Source of the DNA: Styela clava | Taxonomy: Eukaryota; Chordata; Ascidiacea; Stolidobranchia; Styelidae | NCBI RefSeq assembly: GCF_964204865.1 | Contig: NC_135260.1 | Span: forward strand, 20,382,001-20,446,000 | Length of the DNA stretch: 64,000 nt | Direction: 5' to 3' | Part shown: positions 43,590 to 57,508 of the stretch, piece after piece | How positions within the stretch are numbered: the first letter of the stretch is position 1 | Layout of the letters: every line of letters begins with the position of its first letter | Position numbers and translations under genes: made by a program | Notes under the pieces: model-generated | Databases searched by the model: none | The model's input: only the letters and a program-made list of their open reading frames with translations | Told to the model about the DNA's origin: nothing

Positions 43590-46500
43590 GCCTCATACGA
43601 ACAAATTTTTCAGGTTTCCCCGGACATTGCAACGGGCTTAAGACTATTGCTGGCGTATAATGTGACGTCACAACAATGTTTCGCTCAGTAAATACTTGAG
43701 AATGCGGGGTTCATCGATGCCGGGATGTGCTCGTTGATTTATCAATTCTAGGTATTGTTCACGAATGGAAGCGCGATAGCTGTGTGTTATGTTTGAACTT
43801 ACAATTAATACAAGAAAAATATTGTAAGGGCAAAAACAATTATATTGAGTGCTATTATTGAGTTTTAATTAAGGCGTATAATAGTATAAGATATTGAGTT
43901 TGTTAGGTTTAGCGTACATTTACGTGTAAAATCTGTTTTCCGGAGTTTCATGATTGAATTGAGTAATGGAATGCGCGGATCGGTTATCCATTTCGTGGTT
44001 GCTCGATAAAAATCTGCCAGACTGTGATCGGAAATAAACTGAAATCGGATTGCGACATCGTAACATGTTCCTGTGCCATGTATTCGCAATACTTACCAAT
44101 GAATGAATTTAAAATAGGTTCAAAATTAGTGGATGTAATCGATTCCTTTTCAAATTGATACTATTTGAAATATGGATGCTTTGTGTAACAATATCTAGTA
44201 TTGCGTTCGGTACCTATGGTGGTAATGATGCTATATTCATTTTGTTTTGCACAGAAGCGTATAGTCGACGCTACCGGAACAAAATACTTAAGATAACGTT
44301 GAATTAACGTGAATGTGGCGTAGCGTGACGCCGCGACGTGTATATGTGCGTGAGGTGATTCGCGTAAGCAAACTATATTGTTCGTTATAACGATGAAATA
44401 TTTACGTCGTAACCAGGTTCTGCGAATTCGGAGAATCGCGCATGATTGGGAATGAGCATCGTAGACTATGCGATCTATCATAATTTTGAAGAGCTTCGGA
44501 AAGCGTTATCAGATATTTCGTTGATAAACTTTCAAGAAACAAGCTAAAATGAATTTTGGTGTCGCTTCAAGCGATGCAGATGTTTTTTTTTCTTCATTTT
44601 CTTGTTTCCTACAAACCTCTTGGGATGATAGGACTCTGATTCCAAACGATGTATCCGCTGCAGCACAGACACGTTAAGGTCGCTCGCCACACGGGCGCCT
44701 TGGGAATTCTTTCAGATTTCGCCCTTCTCTCAATTTGTTATGCACCATAGACCATGTTCTATATCATTATCGTGAGCTTTTAGCGTGTGACCTAAGCAGC
44801 TTTAAAGAGAACGGCGACTGTGAAGAAAAGGGCCGAATTTCGCTCATTTAAACCAACCCGGTGATATTGATAGTAGATTGCATTATTATACAACTGTTTT
44901 CGGACTAGCAACGAGCGCGTTCTTTTCAAGAAATATCTAGCAACACATGTGAAATATCAACGATAATTTGGGGCCTATATTTGAGAGGATATGGAAAATT
45001 TTCACGAGTCTGAAGCGGGTGATGGGTTGAAAAATAACTATCGTGCAGACACTATCAGATGTTTTAGGTATTTTAATGCATGCATTGGCACACCGAAACG
45101 TCCCAAAGTACGGTAAAATTTAAAGAGAAAAAAAGCATTTTTCTGTATCACACATCGCAACTTTTCGTAGATTGAAAAGCTTTTTAGACCCTAAAGACGC
45201 TTTAAAACCCACGTTTTCCGGCTTGCTAGCTGTTACGGTCTAACTCGATAACTAGAATTTCATACGGTTATATGTATCAATGTAAACGAAATTCCTGAAC
45301 ACGCGTCCGTGGTAGTATTCCAGTAAGTTGCCCGACCGTGCGATTATATGGTGCTATGTAGATATACTCTTAAATGCCGTGCATTTGCTCGATATTTTTT
45401 ACAATATATGGCAAGCGCAAGTTCGTTTGTGGGTCAACGTCATTTACTGATTAAAAGAAACGAAAGGCGTCAAAGTGTGTCTAACTCTTTGAAACACGAA
45501 GCGACAATTACAACTAGCCGGCCAGTCTGAGTTCATCGTTTATGAGAATTTGTGCTGCATTGTTACTGTGATCTGTATTCGTCTAAGTACTACTAAGAAT
45601 CATCAAAAATTCCGAGGTTTCATCATATGTATAGAATTACCAAAAAGGAGCAAAAAATCAATATTAACAGTATAATAGGTTTACCAAATTTGTGCAATCA
45701 TGGTTTCTAGATTCTAAACGGAGTTATAAAATAAAGCGAGGTTTAGTCTGCAGTACAGCGTATTGGTAGGTGTACGTAGACTTTCGCAAACCAACATATC
45801 TATTTCTATCTGCCATCTTTTCATTTTGATATTTTAACTAGCGGCAATTGAGATATAAAAGAAGGGGAAAGGCAAGGCATTAGTTCTAAGACTCATTCAG
45901 AAATTGAACATCGATAAGTTGTTTGGCTGACCTTTCACATCTTGCGTCACGAATTAGAATCCCAATATATACCAAGGTTTTAGTCAGGTTAATATTCCCA
46001 GGTGTTTCAGTTCCTTTGAAATTAAGACTCGACGGAAAATCAGATACAATGTCATATTGTAATATTTTATAAATTCATTGTTATAATGGACTTATTCGGT
46101 AGTGTAGACGTGAAGCTAAACGATCGTGATACATCCATCGGTCATGGACGTTATTGGTGAGCTGCTAGCAAAATTTTTGCACTGTATCGCATTGAATCTA
46201 TATTTAAATCGCCATAAAGCGTGTTACATTCTAAAAATTTCTGTCACGACTCTCGAAATCAAATCGATAAATAAATCGATGCAGTCTTTCGATGGGACTT
46301 CTTATATCGATTAGATGCGTTTCCTTATAGCGAGAGCAATTGAAATAAGATGATATATTGCCGCATTTGCTAATGACATGGATCGATAGTTGACTTCGTT
46401 GGTGGCAGAACATAAAGACTGAAATGCCAGGTGGAAAGTTCTGAGTATTGTAGGAGCTTTGGAGCGTAGTTTGCGGGGAATTATTCTAGATTACATTCAA

Positions 46501-47124
46501 ATACTTACGAAGAACAATATTTGTCTAAAAATCTGATCAGAACAAGTGTAGTGGCATCTGCAAGGGTGGACTATTCGAACGAGGAACGACCCATTTAACA
46601 GAATTTAATGTGGCATACAATTATACCCAAAAGCTCGAATCACAAAATTAGATTACAACGCGAAATCTTAACCTTTATGCTTCGGTATAAAATACGGCAA
46701 TGTTTTTCTACCTCATGTCATGCATTATATCGTCAGCTATTGTCAACTAGCTAGGAATCTGACCCAGAAAATTTAGTTGATCGTTTTTAATTAACGGTAT
46801 GTTTAATTTTAATGGTATTTGGTAGATTCTAACTTTTACTCATGTTTGTACTTTTATCTGTATGTTAGAGTATAGTTTAAGCTAATCGCCATAACATAAT
46901 GAATCATCTTTACATTTCTATGGTGAATCACGTTCGAAATAAAATAGCACGAAAATGTAAGACTGTACTCTGTATGTTTAACACAAACGTTGTTTTGGGG
47001 GGTGGCTTTGTTTCAAATTTCACTTCTTCCAAGGTTCCAGACAGGTAAAAGGCAATCACTGATATGTACTCAGTAATATCTACCAAGCTAAGGAACGATT
47101 ATAGTTTTTTCATGATCAAATCAC

Positions 47125-47213
47125 ACTCTGGAGTTGGAGTTGTACATGGAATATGTACTCGCATGTTTACTTTTTTTTACTGAATGGAAAAAATAAACTT
47201 GACTATGACTATG
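47125..47213 (+). mobile_element. LINE 3' tail with (GACTAT)n
   Basis: AAAAAATAAACTTGACTATG followed by ACTATGACTT is an AATAAA-like motif running into a short GACTAT repeat, typical of a microsatellite-ended LINE 3' terminus. The tail at 11074-11104 has the same start. Confidence 0.45.
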
Positions 47214-50200
47214 ACTTATTCAAAATGTAATTCCAACATACCTGTAGTTGTAACGTGCATTCGTCAATAACTAAGTCAAATCAAGACACATGCGGCGTGT
47301 ATTTTCATGAAACTATACAATACTTGAACCGTTCATATAATATTCTTATGAACCTGACCATAATCGTTGAAGGATCGATTGGTGCATTCAATGACGTGAC
47401 AGTGATAAGTCTCTTGAGGCAGAATTCGTAGGATTTTCCATATCAATAACATTGTGTTTATGCGCTTTTATTTTTCTCAACCCCCATTTTCTACAGAATT
47501 GACCAGAGCTGCCTTTTTTACGCCCACCTCCCTGCGTGATCCACCGTCATGCCCGTTGGTCGTGCGTACGTGAGATCACCACAGATACGACGCTCGGTTA
47601 AATAAATAAACGTCGTACGTTTCTACCGCAATTTAATATCGAATGTGCGTAATTTTGAAAACATGGAAACGTATTCAATGGCAACCTTCTAATACAATTA
47701 AATGTTTAATATTCTTCGAGAGTGCTATTGTCAGGAGCATATAACCAACAGCCAGTGCAAGCCGGATCGTGGTTGGCTAATCGATAACATATTATTACTC
47801 TATTCAGACTAAATTTGTATGTTTAAAAAGTTTCTATGAAAATTTCCTGAAGATCGCAATCAAACACAGATATGAACATTCTTTCACAAGCTCGAAATAA
47901 ATATTCGGACCTTGCATTTTATTTAATACAATCATGGCACTGAATTGCATTTATAAATTTATATGTTTTTTTGCGGAAAATTCAGTGTGTGCACAATAAA
48001 AATCATCTTAAGATCAGGTGCGTCTGTAACGTTATTAAATCGAGTAGGATATTTGAAAGACAGTTTACCGTTAGCGCTCATCTTATGTAAATAAATTCAT
48101 TTCGTCAGTATATCATTCATGTCATTTGCTTCTCTAAATGTGTGTGAGTTAGTATGCGTGGTTATGGCGAAATACATTTGTCCCATTTTCGAAATAGAAT
48201 GATAATGAACGATGGAAAACGAAGTGTATCTATATTTAGACACAAGTTTCAGTCGATGTTTATTGACCGTCATTCCGCTTTGCGTCATTAATTCGAACAA
48301 GTCCGTTTTACTTATAATCAAGTTACGTGAAAGCGAGCCGGTGTCTCCCATGAAATATTTATGAGTCGGTGTTATTTTACAGATGATCTCGTTACCCAAT
48401 TAATTGGTGAGGAGTTGAGCTAACGATTTTTCTCATCCGTAATCGTTAACTTTTAGATGTAACATTTAAAACATTTGATTTGAATTGTTTGTCTGACGAA
48501 TATGTCAATTAATCTCTGACTCCCAATATGTTAGGAGTGACAGCTTCAAAACTGATTTTACGACATTCTTGAATGAGATTTCTCTAAAAGTAATATTTCC
48601 ATCAACCAGTATTGGTAGTACTGTACTAGTATTAATAAACTAGTATACAGACAAAATAATTAGAAAATATTGTCTCTGTATCTTTATCGCTTACTTTTCT
48701 GAGCATCGTTTCTCATCAGGCATCTCACGAGACAGTGCTAATTTTCTGCTAACGGGAGCATAAGAATAGAATTGACATGTGGATAACGGCGACGGATTTG
48801 AAATACATTGGTCGAGGCTCGAGAATGTTACTGGTATTCATCTATTCCAGCCTATGGAGGTGGCTAGAGTGTGAATTAAAAATGGGTTTGCAAATTTTGT
48901 TCGTTCTGCGTCCTATTTTATGCTTGGTAAGAAATGGGATTGCATATTCGGCCCTTTTGGCGGTTTTTTAAGATAATAATGTCATAGACGATGAACTTAT
49001 GCATTATTAGGATTTTCGAATGGTACATATTTTTCATATTGTGGACCAAATTTATTGGCTCATTGATTAACTTTCGACAAAAATTTGCAAAATGTCGTAA
49101 GACTATACTACCCGTCGATTCACTGTCTAATTATAGATAAACGGCTTCTGTTGTCGTTTTCGTAAAGGTTCGATAAAAATTAAATACTTAGCGAAGTGAA
49201 GTTTTTTAAGACATCGGAAACTAGGCGATCAATAAACGCATTACAAAATAAACTATTTTTTCTGCGCGGCACCAGCATTTGATAAGATTTAGTGAAATCA
49301 TTTTTTGCTTTTTTTGCGAAAAAAAAATACCAAGAGACTATGCTTACAAATATAACACGAATGCGAACAAGTAGCAGAGCGACCACTCGTCCCATGGGTA
49401 GTAGGCATAATATGCTCGATAACTAACAAATATAAGTTAGTCTTTTTTGCTTTTCCTGAAATAAGACGGCGTATGAGAATGCGTAAATGTACCCAGAGAG
49501 CAAGGCTTACGTGCAGCCGTAGATAGTAATATGGTGGCTAATATGATGAATGACGAACATATAAGTTATCGTACAAATGCACCACAATTTGAGGATTAAA
49601 ATGGAAAACGCGGATAACGGGGTTGTAAATTACGGAGTTGTAAAATTTGGTTCAATTCCGAATGTAAAATTTATGGAAGTTGAAACAGGATGGAGTTGAA
49701 GTTTAGTGTCTCAATGCCTTGTAGAACTAGTATCTATTTTTATATTGTCCATTTCATATGCACTTTTACGACTTTTATTTTATTTTTTGGTGAAAATGTA
49801 CATTATTGTAAGATGACAATTTTCATGATTTTTTTCTACATCTCGTGAACGTGACGTCAAGCTTTGTCACTAACGCGAATATATGTAAATGTCATTTATA
49901 TAACACATAATGAACGGAAGACTGCCTTTCTATAATATAAATTTGTCATAACGCGGCTGACGACGATGCCGTCATGAATTATTTAGTCCCTTAGACAGGA
50001 AAACTAGATTGTATACGTCACATAAACAGGTCCTTCTTCCAGTAACATTAAACTTTAATGCCGTCTTAACCGGACGTATCGTTAACTGAAGTTTTAGAGA
50101 AAAGTTTAATAATATTCTGATTTTCACGGTTGTAATATTTATGTAAATTTTTATCAGGTTAAAAGACCCGTAGAGCAAGAATTCAAAAAAATTTTGATTT

Positions 50201-53200
50201 AGAATCATGTTTTGCTTTTGTAATTTTTGTCGTTGCTTTAATGCATGCTTTGCGTTGTTTTATGTGCAAGTTAGCAAACGGCAAGATTTAAAAAAGTCAA
50301 CCTAAAATAGAAATGGCATAGCTTAAGGTGTTAGCAGCATCCCGACTCGCAAGAATAAAAGGATATAGATCCGAGGCATGTCTCGCCGTGCCTCATCATG
50401 TTAGCATCGTTGCGTGGTAGGTGCAGACACATTAGGCAAAATATAGTAGAGGAAACATCCAAGGGAAAGTCATAACAGAGGAAAGATGAGGGAATTATAC
50501 AAAAAGGCTGATCTTAGCCGTCTAGGGATTATTTTTAAGTGGTTGTTATCGCCGGTAGTTTTACGGGGGTTAGCTGCAAACCTTGTGTTTGATCAAATAC
50601 TAGTGCAAACATCGTCTTTATTTCGCAGATATAAAACTAAACACAAATATGTGTTCCAGATAATAATTTCCTAATGAGAATTTGCTCAACTCACGCGCAC
50701 TCACTTAGAAGAATAGAAGACTTGGCACCGATTGAAATAACGGACGACCACTAAAATATCTAGAGCTACCGAAGCTATATAGATTTATGGTTGTGCATTT
50801 AGCACCTACAAAAGAGATTGCAACGAGACTTGGAGCAGTTCAGGTCAATGCGATCAGAAAAAAACAGCTACGAGGTAAAGAAATCCACACCCACATAGTT
50901 GAAGTTCTCGGAATAAGCTCGTTATTCTAAACGTTATACCAGAAATGATTAATAATAATAATTGATACAGACATTCATAGGGACATTAGGCACGTCAGAA
51001 ATGAAATATAAGATAAAACTAAAATATTCAAAAACCAAATGAAAAATAATAGAATATTATAAAAAGCTGATTAGTGCCCAATCTAACCATTTCTAACGCC
51101 GATGATGTAAGTGGACCACGCAAAAGCATGATCCAACCTTTCGAATGCCAACTAATATTGTCAAATTTAAAACTCTTTTGAATGTTTTCTGTACTATCTT
51201 CTGTATATCTTTTTTATATTAAAATAAGATGACGGTTAAAAATTTGTAGTTTGAATAATTACAATGGAAATTCAAAATGTCTACAGAACAGTGCCAGTTA
51301 AAATTGATCTTGGCGAATAGCTTTTTTAATTCAATCACTGCCATACAATGTAAAAAAATCATTTATTTCGTTCACTGTTATTCGTCATTGTGGACTCTTC
51401 TTCCGGTCTTCTAAATATAGTGACGCTTTGTAGAAACAAGCATTTATCGATGATATCATGTGTTTTCTACCAGGTTTTCCATACTAACTTAATGTGAGAA
51501 AAACTCACTTCATTTGCTTCTATCTGTGATACATGTAGTTATCATGTATAAATTATCATCGTATATTGTATTGCAGTATCTTAATTTTACATATTTATGG
51601 TCCAAAGGCTTACTCGTGGTAGTTTTCATGTGTAAGATAGGCAATTGCGAAATCGTTTTGCTACCTTTTTCCATAAGATAGAAGTTTATCACGGAAATTA
51701 TTCCAGTATAAGTTCATTGTCGTGCAGTGAGCGAGTTTATTTATTTTTCAACCAAAATACACATTGAAATGATAAATCACGCGGTGCCTATTTTGGTATA
51801 GACTGGATGTCGATACGACCAAAGGTCATCCAAGTGTATATTATAACTGTTTGAAAGATAGAGATATACACAGCTGTATTTTTATAGTTAATATTTTATC
51901 AGGACATGCAAAAGATGCCTGTAGTGAAGCAAAGTCGAATATCAAATCCAGATATCACAGAAATACTTCGCGATTTCCGGCGATGGTTCGGAATTTAATA
52001 TCGTCGATATAGATTTAATTTCTGTTATACATCGTGAGAAGATTTGGAAGTTTGTAAAGTATTCGTGTGTGTTATTGGAATTGATTTTAATTGGTTGCAA
52101 TGATCAATAGTTAGCTTTCAGACTCATCAATTGTCCAATACAGTTGTAACTTACGGTATTTGGGGATCGACGACTATAATTAATTCAACTGCGAAGGATG
52201 ATTGCTCTTGGTCTGCCAAGAAAGTTATTGCTTACATTTTGTTATTGGGGGCTAGAGAGTAGCTCCGAATTATTACCCTATTTGCAGGTAGTTTTCTCTA
52301 TGTGTTACATTATTCGTCCACAATTTAAACTAATAGATTTCCAGTCTATATTTTATTTATCAATTCAAATCTCGGGTGCGTCTCAGATAGCTATATTACT
52401 GACATATAAAATGTTTTAAGGTTATCTCGGGTATTAATTACATGGTGATCGTTCGTATTTATGGTATTCAGAAAGTAGGTGTGTTGTGGCTATATTTTGA
52501 TTATGAAAATGCATTGATTTGTGACCGATTGGCATATATACTGACTATTTTATTTTCAGAATTTTTTTCAAGACGCGACTTGAGTTACCATTTTTTCCAA
52601 ATTTTCGATTTCTCGATGCACTAATATAATTACCGACAATAATATTTCTCAATCCGAAGCCATTTTGTTTGTTTTCGGCTACCGCCTATGTCGTTGATAA
52701 ATGAGGTGTGCTTGTTAATTGTTGCTTCTCTTGAATTTTTGGCAAAAACAGCGAAGTAACTTTAAACAGGTAGGTGAACTGTTTCACTCAAAAACGAGAT
52801 ATTTTATATCAATTTATAACGCCGCAATTTGCCCCAGGGTTTATAATTATGAAACAATTGACACCTAAAAATCTCATGGAATCAGTAAAATTAGTTAAAT
52901 TTCAATGTTATGCTGTTTCATAACAGGAAATTAGGCTAGATAACTCATATCGCCGAATCGTTCCCAATTGATATACATTGATTCAATGATTTGATTATAC
53001 ATGCTTAAAGGGTGACAATGATTTGTTACTGATTGTATAATCGGTAAAGTTACATTCAAATATTACATGAACATAGCTTTTTACTTTTAACAACGAATAC
53101 GTTTTAGTCAATTTATTTGTGAACTCCATAAGTGTTACAGTTTAGTCGTCGATATCATACTAATATTTACAAAATATGTTGTCAAATGTGTTCGTTCGCA

Positions 53201-54605
53201 TTTTCAGAATATTTGTAAGACTACATAGACCGTACCTTGACGGAACATGCTTTATTAGTGAGTAACAGGCGATAAAAATGATCTACATCGCGTTGTCGTC
53301 TCGGCGTACTCATGTAACTTTACTTCGATTTGTATCATTCCTGGGCGGTTACCTACGCCCTATACGTTCCAGTGTCACAGATTCAGTGGAGCCGTGTTAA
53401 TTCTAACTGAAATCTCAACGCAAAATGTTTCGACCTAGTACAGATAGAGAATCTATTAATAAAACGATGTATACTGGTAAATCGTTCATTATAAAATCTA
53501 TAGATTTTCGATTCGCCCTGCAAATAATTGCGTACGACGCATTCTGTTTTTTATTTTTTAATTCCGATTCGGTCAAGGCTTAGTGAGAGATGTTACATTA
53601 TAGCTGCCAACCCCGCTTGATTATTTCTATCGATCAGAGTCTTAACGGATAATGCCGTTGATGACTGAGTTGGGAAATATAGAGATCCCAGTGGGACAAT
53701 GTCAATAATTATATAGGTATACATATACGCGAATATGATAACGATTCGCCATACGCGATTCATGGTTAATAGCAATATAAACTCAGGTCGCAAACTTGAT
53801 TAAGATTCTATGCCTTCTTCAGCACTCATGTCTGTTGTAACCGAATGGTGTGATGGGGTTACTCTCTGTTGGTAAACTGTATGGATTCGTAGAGGTGACC
53901 GTTGCAAGAGAAGTAGGTGTTTGTGTTGCAGTTGATTTAGTGAATATATATCCGATCTGAAGTAGGATATGGCTTAAAAATCGGTCTTAAGTTTGTGATG
54001 AATTTACCTAGATTTGTTTACACCATCACTCTAAGTTATTATGATGCAATGAGCTATGGCTTTGGGTCCGGCTTTCAGAGTTTCGACTTAGGATTAGAAC
54101 ATTGTTCGTATCGTCGAAGACAGGCGTTATAGAATTTAATCGATGTCTGTCCAAAAAGGTTGTTTCAGTGCTATAATACACATGATTGATTCAATCTTTT
54201 CGTGAAATAATACGAATTTAAAATTCATCCATACGTTCTTTACAATTTTCAGAACCAAACTTGTAAATGGTTTGTTGAAGATATAAAATTGCAAATCTTT
54301 CATAACTTTATTACAGTTAGGATTTTCATCTATATCGTGTGATGACGTTTGTTATTGCAGCTATAGCGCTTTGTATTATTTTACAAAGCTCGACTCGTGC
54401 CCATCCGGCTTGCGCAAAGTTCTTCTACTGATTTTTGAATTTTGTGTTTATGCTTGGGTTACTGTTACCTGTTAACAGTGTGCTGCTGCGTATCAGGACT
54501 TCCGCGATAAGCGGATCTTAGGGTAATTGCTCGACAAATTGTAAACGTTTCTCGATATTCTTTTACATTGTAAGTCGGTATCCCTAGTACGCTATTGTAA
54601 ACATT

Positions 54606-57499
54606 TATGATGGGGATGCGTGGATATAAAAAAAAAACAGTATAACTTCTCGGAACTGAAGCTTGAAAATGGTACCATAGTCTCAGACCCTGTCGCGATA
54701 TCCGTTGAATTTAATAGATTTTTTTCATCCGTAGGAAAGAGACTTGCCGATAATGTCCCACACAGTACGAAATCTTTCAAAGCCTTTTTGGGTGCTCCTA
54801 CACAGAATTCGTTTTTTCTGGAGCCATCAACACCTCTAGAAGTTCACCAAGTAATAATGAACCTGAAAAAAGGCAAAGCAGTTGGGCATGATAATATTCC
54901 TTCTTTTTTCTTAAAATTAGTCGCAGACAGCATATCCCCAGCTTTGAGTCATTTCTTTAATCTATCATTTAGTTTAGGAATTTTTCCCTCCGCTCTGAAG
55001 ATTGCTAGGGTAATACCCATCTTCAAAAGTGGCAACAAAAATAATCCTTCAAATTATAGGCCAATTTCAATTCTACCCTGTATTGGCATCGTCCTGGAAA
55101 AATTAGTCTATAAAAGAATGCTCAACTTCTGTAACAAATTCAATCTGATCGACAAATGCCAATTCGGATTTCAATCCAATCACTCGACTTCCCATGCCAT
55201 CCTAGATCTTATTTCATTTATCTATGAAAAAATTGATAAAGGGGAGTCTGTCTGTTGTGCATTCCTGGATTTAAAGAAGGCCTTTGACACAGTTGATCAT
55301 CAAATTCTTGTCCAAAAGTTGACACACTGTGGTTTTAGAGGTAACGCATGCAAACTATTATGTAATTACCTGAGTGGTCGATCACAGTTTGTTGAAGTAG
55401 GATGTCATAGGTCTCCGATGTTGCCCATCCACTGTGGAATTGTCCAAGGTTCGGTCATTGGACCATTGGCTTTCTTACTTTTCATAAATGATTTGTCGAA
55501 CTGTTCGAATCTTTTAACAAAACTCTTCGCCGATGACGCTTGCTTGCTTGCCAGTGCCAAAGATTCAACCACGCTCCAAAATACTATGAACACTGAAATA
55601 GATAAAATAATTGAGTGGATGTTATGCAACAAACTCACTGTGAACGTAAAAAAATCTAAAGTCATGCTATTCAGTCCTAAATCAATTAAAAAACATTCCA
55701 ACATGTTAATCAAAATCAGGGGGGTTGCTTTGGAAGTTGTTCAATCCTTTAAATATCTCGGGCTCTATATAGATAGTAACTTAAAATGGAACACTCATAT
55801 TACCGAGATGCACAAGAAATTGTCAAGGTCTGTTGGGATTTTGGGAAAACTTAGGCATTATGTGCAGGATGCTACCCTGCGAACCATTTATTTTGCTCTT
55901 TTTCAATCCCACATCCAATATGCTATAACTGCATGGGGCTCTGCAACACAAACCAACATTCACAAATTGGAGGTCTTACAGAATAAAGCTGTTAGAACTC
56001 TCTCCAGAGCGTCTATTCGTACAAACTTAAACACCCTTTACCATAAAACCAGGGTGTTGAAACTATCCGACATTTATACTCTAGAGATTGCCAAAGTTAT
56101 GCACCAATTTCAGAATAATTACTTGCCCACAGCGTTCGACAATTATTTTGTTTCGCTTACCTCTGTGCATGAACACAACACACGCTCTTCGACCAAATCC
56201 AATCTTTTTGTACCTCGCTTTTCGCTGAGCAAATCTCAAAATTCCCTGAAATACAAAGGCGTAATAATTTGGAATAACATTCCCCAAAGTTTACGTGACT
56301 CCACATATGCTACTTTCAAAATAAAATATAAAAAATTCATGCTTTCATCCTACCTGTCTTTCTCCAGCACATCTGTTTGATGTGCTCACTGACTTTCCCT
56401 CGGCACTGCCAGCAGAATACTTGACTAGGTCCACAACCTCCCAGAGTCGACAGTACCTGTAATAAGTGAATCTGAATGTTTCATGTAAATATTTAAATTG
56501 CTTCTTTATTATCATCTACTTCCATAGTGCATGCTCTGCACTATATTATGCTGTATGGCCATTTGTCATACAATGGTAATTCAACTTTGCTCATAGCCTA
56601 ATCGTATAGTGTTAGCAGTATCTTTCAACAGTTTTACACTCATGATCCTTGATATTGGTCTCTCACCAAATACAATTTAATAACTATCTCGTATATATTT
56701 TTGTAAAAAGCTATCATATTTACCACTTTATTATTATTGTGCTTTGTTGCATTTTCGAAATTTGTATATATATAGCACTGTTGATACTCAGTGCTGCAGT
56801 GGTTATTTCATCCATCTGTTCATATCGTGTTCATTCTATATTCTCAACGATTCCAAGCGGTATGCTTACTAATTTACAACGCTATTTATTGTTACCCCCA
56901 TCTACTTTGTTGAGTTAACCTGTTTTTCACAGATTAGAATAATTTTTATCTGTAATGTATTAATGACGATTCGACTTACCCCAGCACTTGCAATCTTCTT
57001 GCACCCCAGCACTTGCAATCTTATTTGAACTCTTGGCAAACATTTATAACTATGATTACGCCGTGTTATCGGCATAATATCCCTACCGGGATATATTTAA
57101 AATCTGTTTAAATAACTATCAATTCCATAATGCTGCGATATCGGCTCGGTATCCTGTCATCGCACTGTACTGCATTCCTGCTGCCGTTCCCATAGTTACT
57201 CGCACATATGTGCTTGGAGTCGTTTTTGGTTTTGCTTTTCTGTGTTTCGAGCGTCTCGTGGATTCAGGTCGTCTCGATTTTTCACTTCTTTATATTCTTT
57301 TATTCATTGTTTGACTTTTTTCATTGTTTTATGATTCATTTATTAGACTTTAGCTCAGGTGTCGCTGCTCGATAACCAATTTTGGTTTTCGCGACTCCTT
57401 TCACCTCCAATTATCCGTTTTTGCTTCCTTTTACATTCCGTATGCATTTAGTGTATTTCATGTGTGGTGAAAAAATAAAATACTGATTAACTGAAGTGA
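54606..57499 (+). mobile_element. 5'-truncated L2/CR1-like LINE with 9-bp TSD
   Basis: GTAAACATT occurs immediately before (54597-54605) and after (57500-57508) the element, giving a 2,894-bp insertion. It begins within the pre-RT part of ORF2, so the endonuclease is missing. It carries an uninterrupted reverse transcriptase ORF and a 3' UTR of about 1.1 kb. The UTR includes the GTCGCTGCTCGATAACCAAT module and ends AAAAATAAAATACTGATTAA. A duplicated stretch CCCAGCACTTGCAATCTT occurs near 56980-57022. It is the youngest-looking LINE in the window and the collinear reference for the decayed copy at 3956-7010. Confidence 0.92.
54620..56380 (+). CDS. LINE ORF2 reverse transcriptase (N-terminally truncated)
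   Basis: The frame is open for 586 codons to TGA 56378-56380. It has no ATG at its head because the element is 5'-truncated, so translation in this copy is doubtful. Domains in order: pre-RT (ISVEFNRFFSSVGKRLADNV, about 27-46); RT fingers with NYRPISILP (145-153); FLDLKKAFDTVDHQIL with catalytic Asp217; GIVQGSVIGPLAFLLFINDL (273-292); FADD with Asp305 and Asp306; then thumb NKLTVNVKKSKVMLF and FKYLGLYIDSNLKWN. STSHAILDL and the overall order suit the L2/CR1 group. The canonical GVPQG is GIVQG here and FADDT is FADDA. The C-terminal part after the thumb is also intact. Reverse transcription of the element RNA at target DNA is the known function of the family. Confidence 0.93.
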   Translation: MDIKKKQYNFSELKLENGTIVSDPVAISVEFNRFFSSVGKRLADNVPHSTKSFKAFLGAPTQNSFFLEPSTPLEVHQVIMNLKKGKAVGHDNIPSFFLKLVADSISPALSHFFNLSFSLGIFPSALKIARVIPIFKSGNKNNPSNYRPISILPCIGIVLEKLVYKRMLNFCNKFNLIDKCQFGFQSNHSTSHAILDLISFIYEKIDKGESVCCAFLDLKKAFDTVDHQILVQKLTHCGFRGNACKLLCNYLSGRSQFVEVGCHRSPMLPIHCGIVQGSVIGPLAFLLFINDLSNCSNLLTKLFADDACLLASAKDSTTLQNTMNTEIDKIIEWMLCNKLTVNVKKSKVMLFSPKSIKKHSNMLIKIRGVALEVVQSFKYLGLYIDSNLKWNTHITEMHKKLSRSVGILGKLRHYVQDATLRTIYFALFQSHIQYAITAWGSATQTNIHKLEVLQNKAVRTLSRASIRTNLNTLYHKTRVLKLSDIYTLEIAKVMHQFQNNYLPTAFDNYFVSLTSVHEHNTRSSTKSNLFVPRFSLSKSQNSLKYKGVIIWNNIPQSLRDSTYATFKIKYKKFMLSSYLSFSSTSV

Positions 57500-57508
57500 G
57501 TAAACATT

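Larger units (their letters stand above)
42534..54596. other. Gene-free, repeat-poor, CpG-rich block
   Basis: About 12 kb without a supportable exon. The longest open frames (about 100-106 codons, at 44161-44481 minus and 48097-48399 minus) lack domains. Transposon signatures almost disappear: I recognise only a dispersed repeat copy at 43480 and a LINE tail at 47125. CpG is common, with 19 in 44281-44460 and 10 in 53341-53520, against 2 in 14761-14940. The block may be intergenic or a long intron of a gene outside the window, possibly regulatory. Confidence 0.5.

Noticed and set aside
44161..44481. 106-codon minus-strand frame
   Set aside because: No recognisable domain, start context or splice sites. 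CpG-rich sequence tends to have longer open frames.
48097..48399. 100-codon minus-strand frame
   Set aside because: No recognisable domain and no supporting exon structure.
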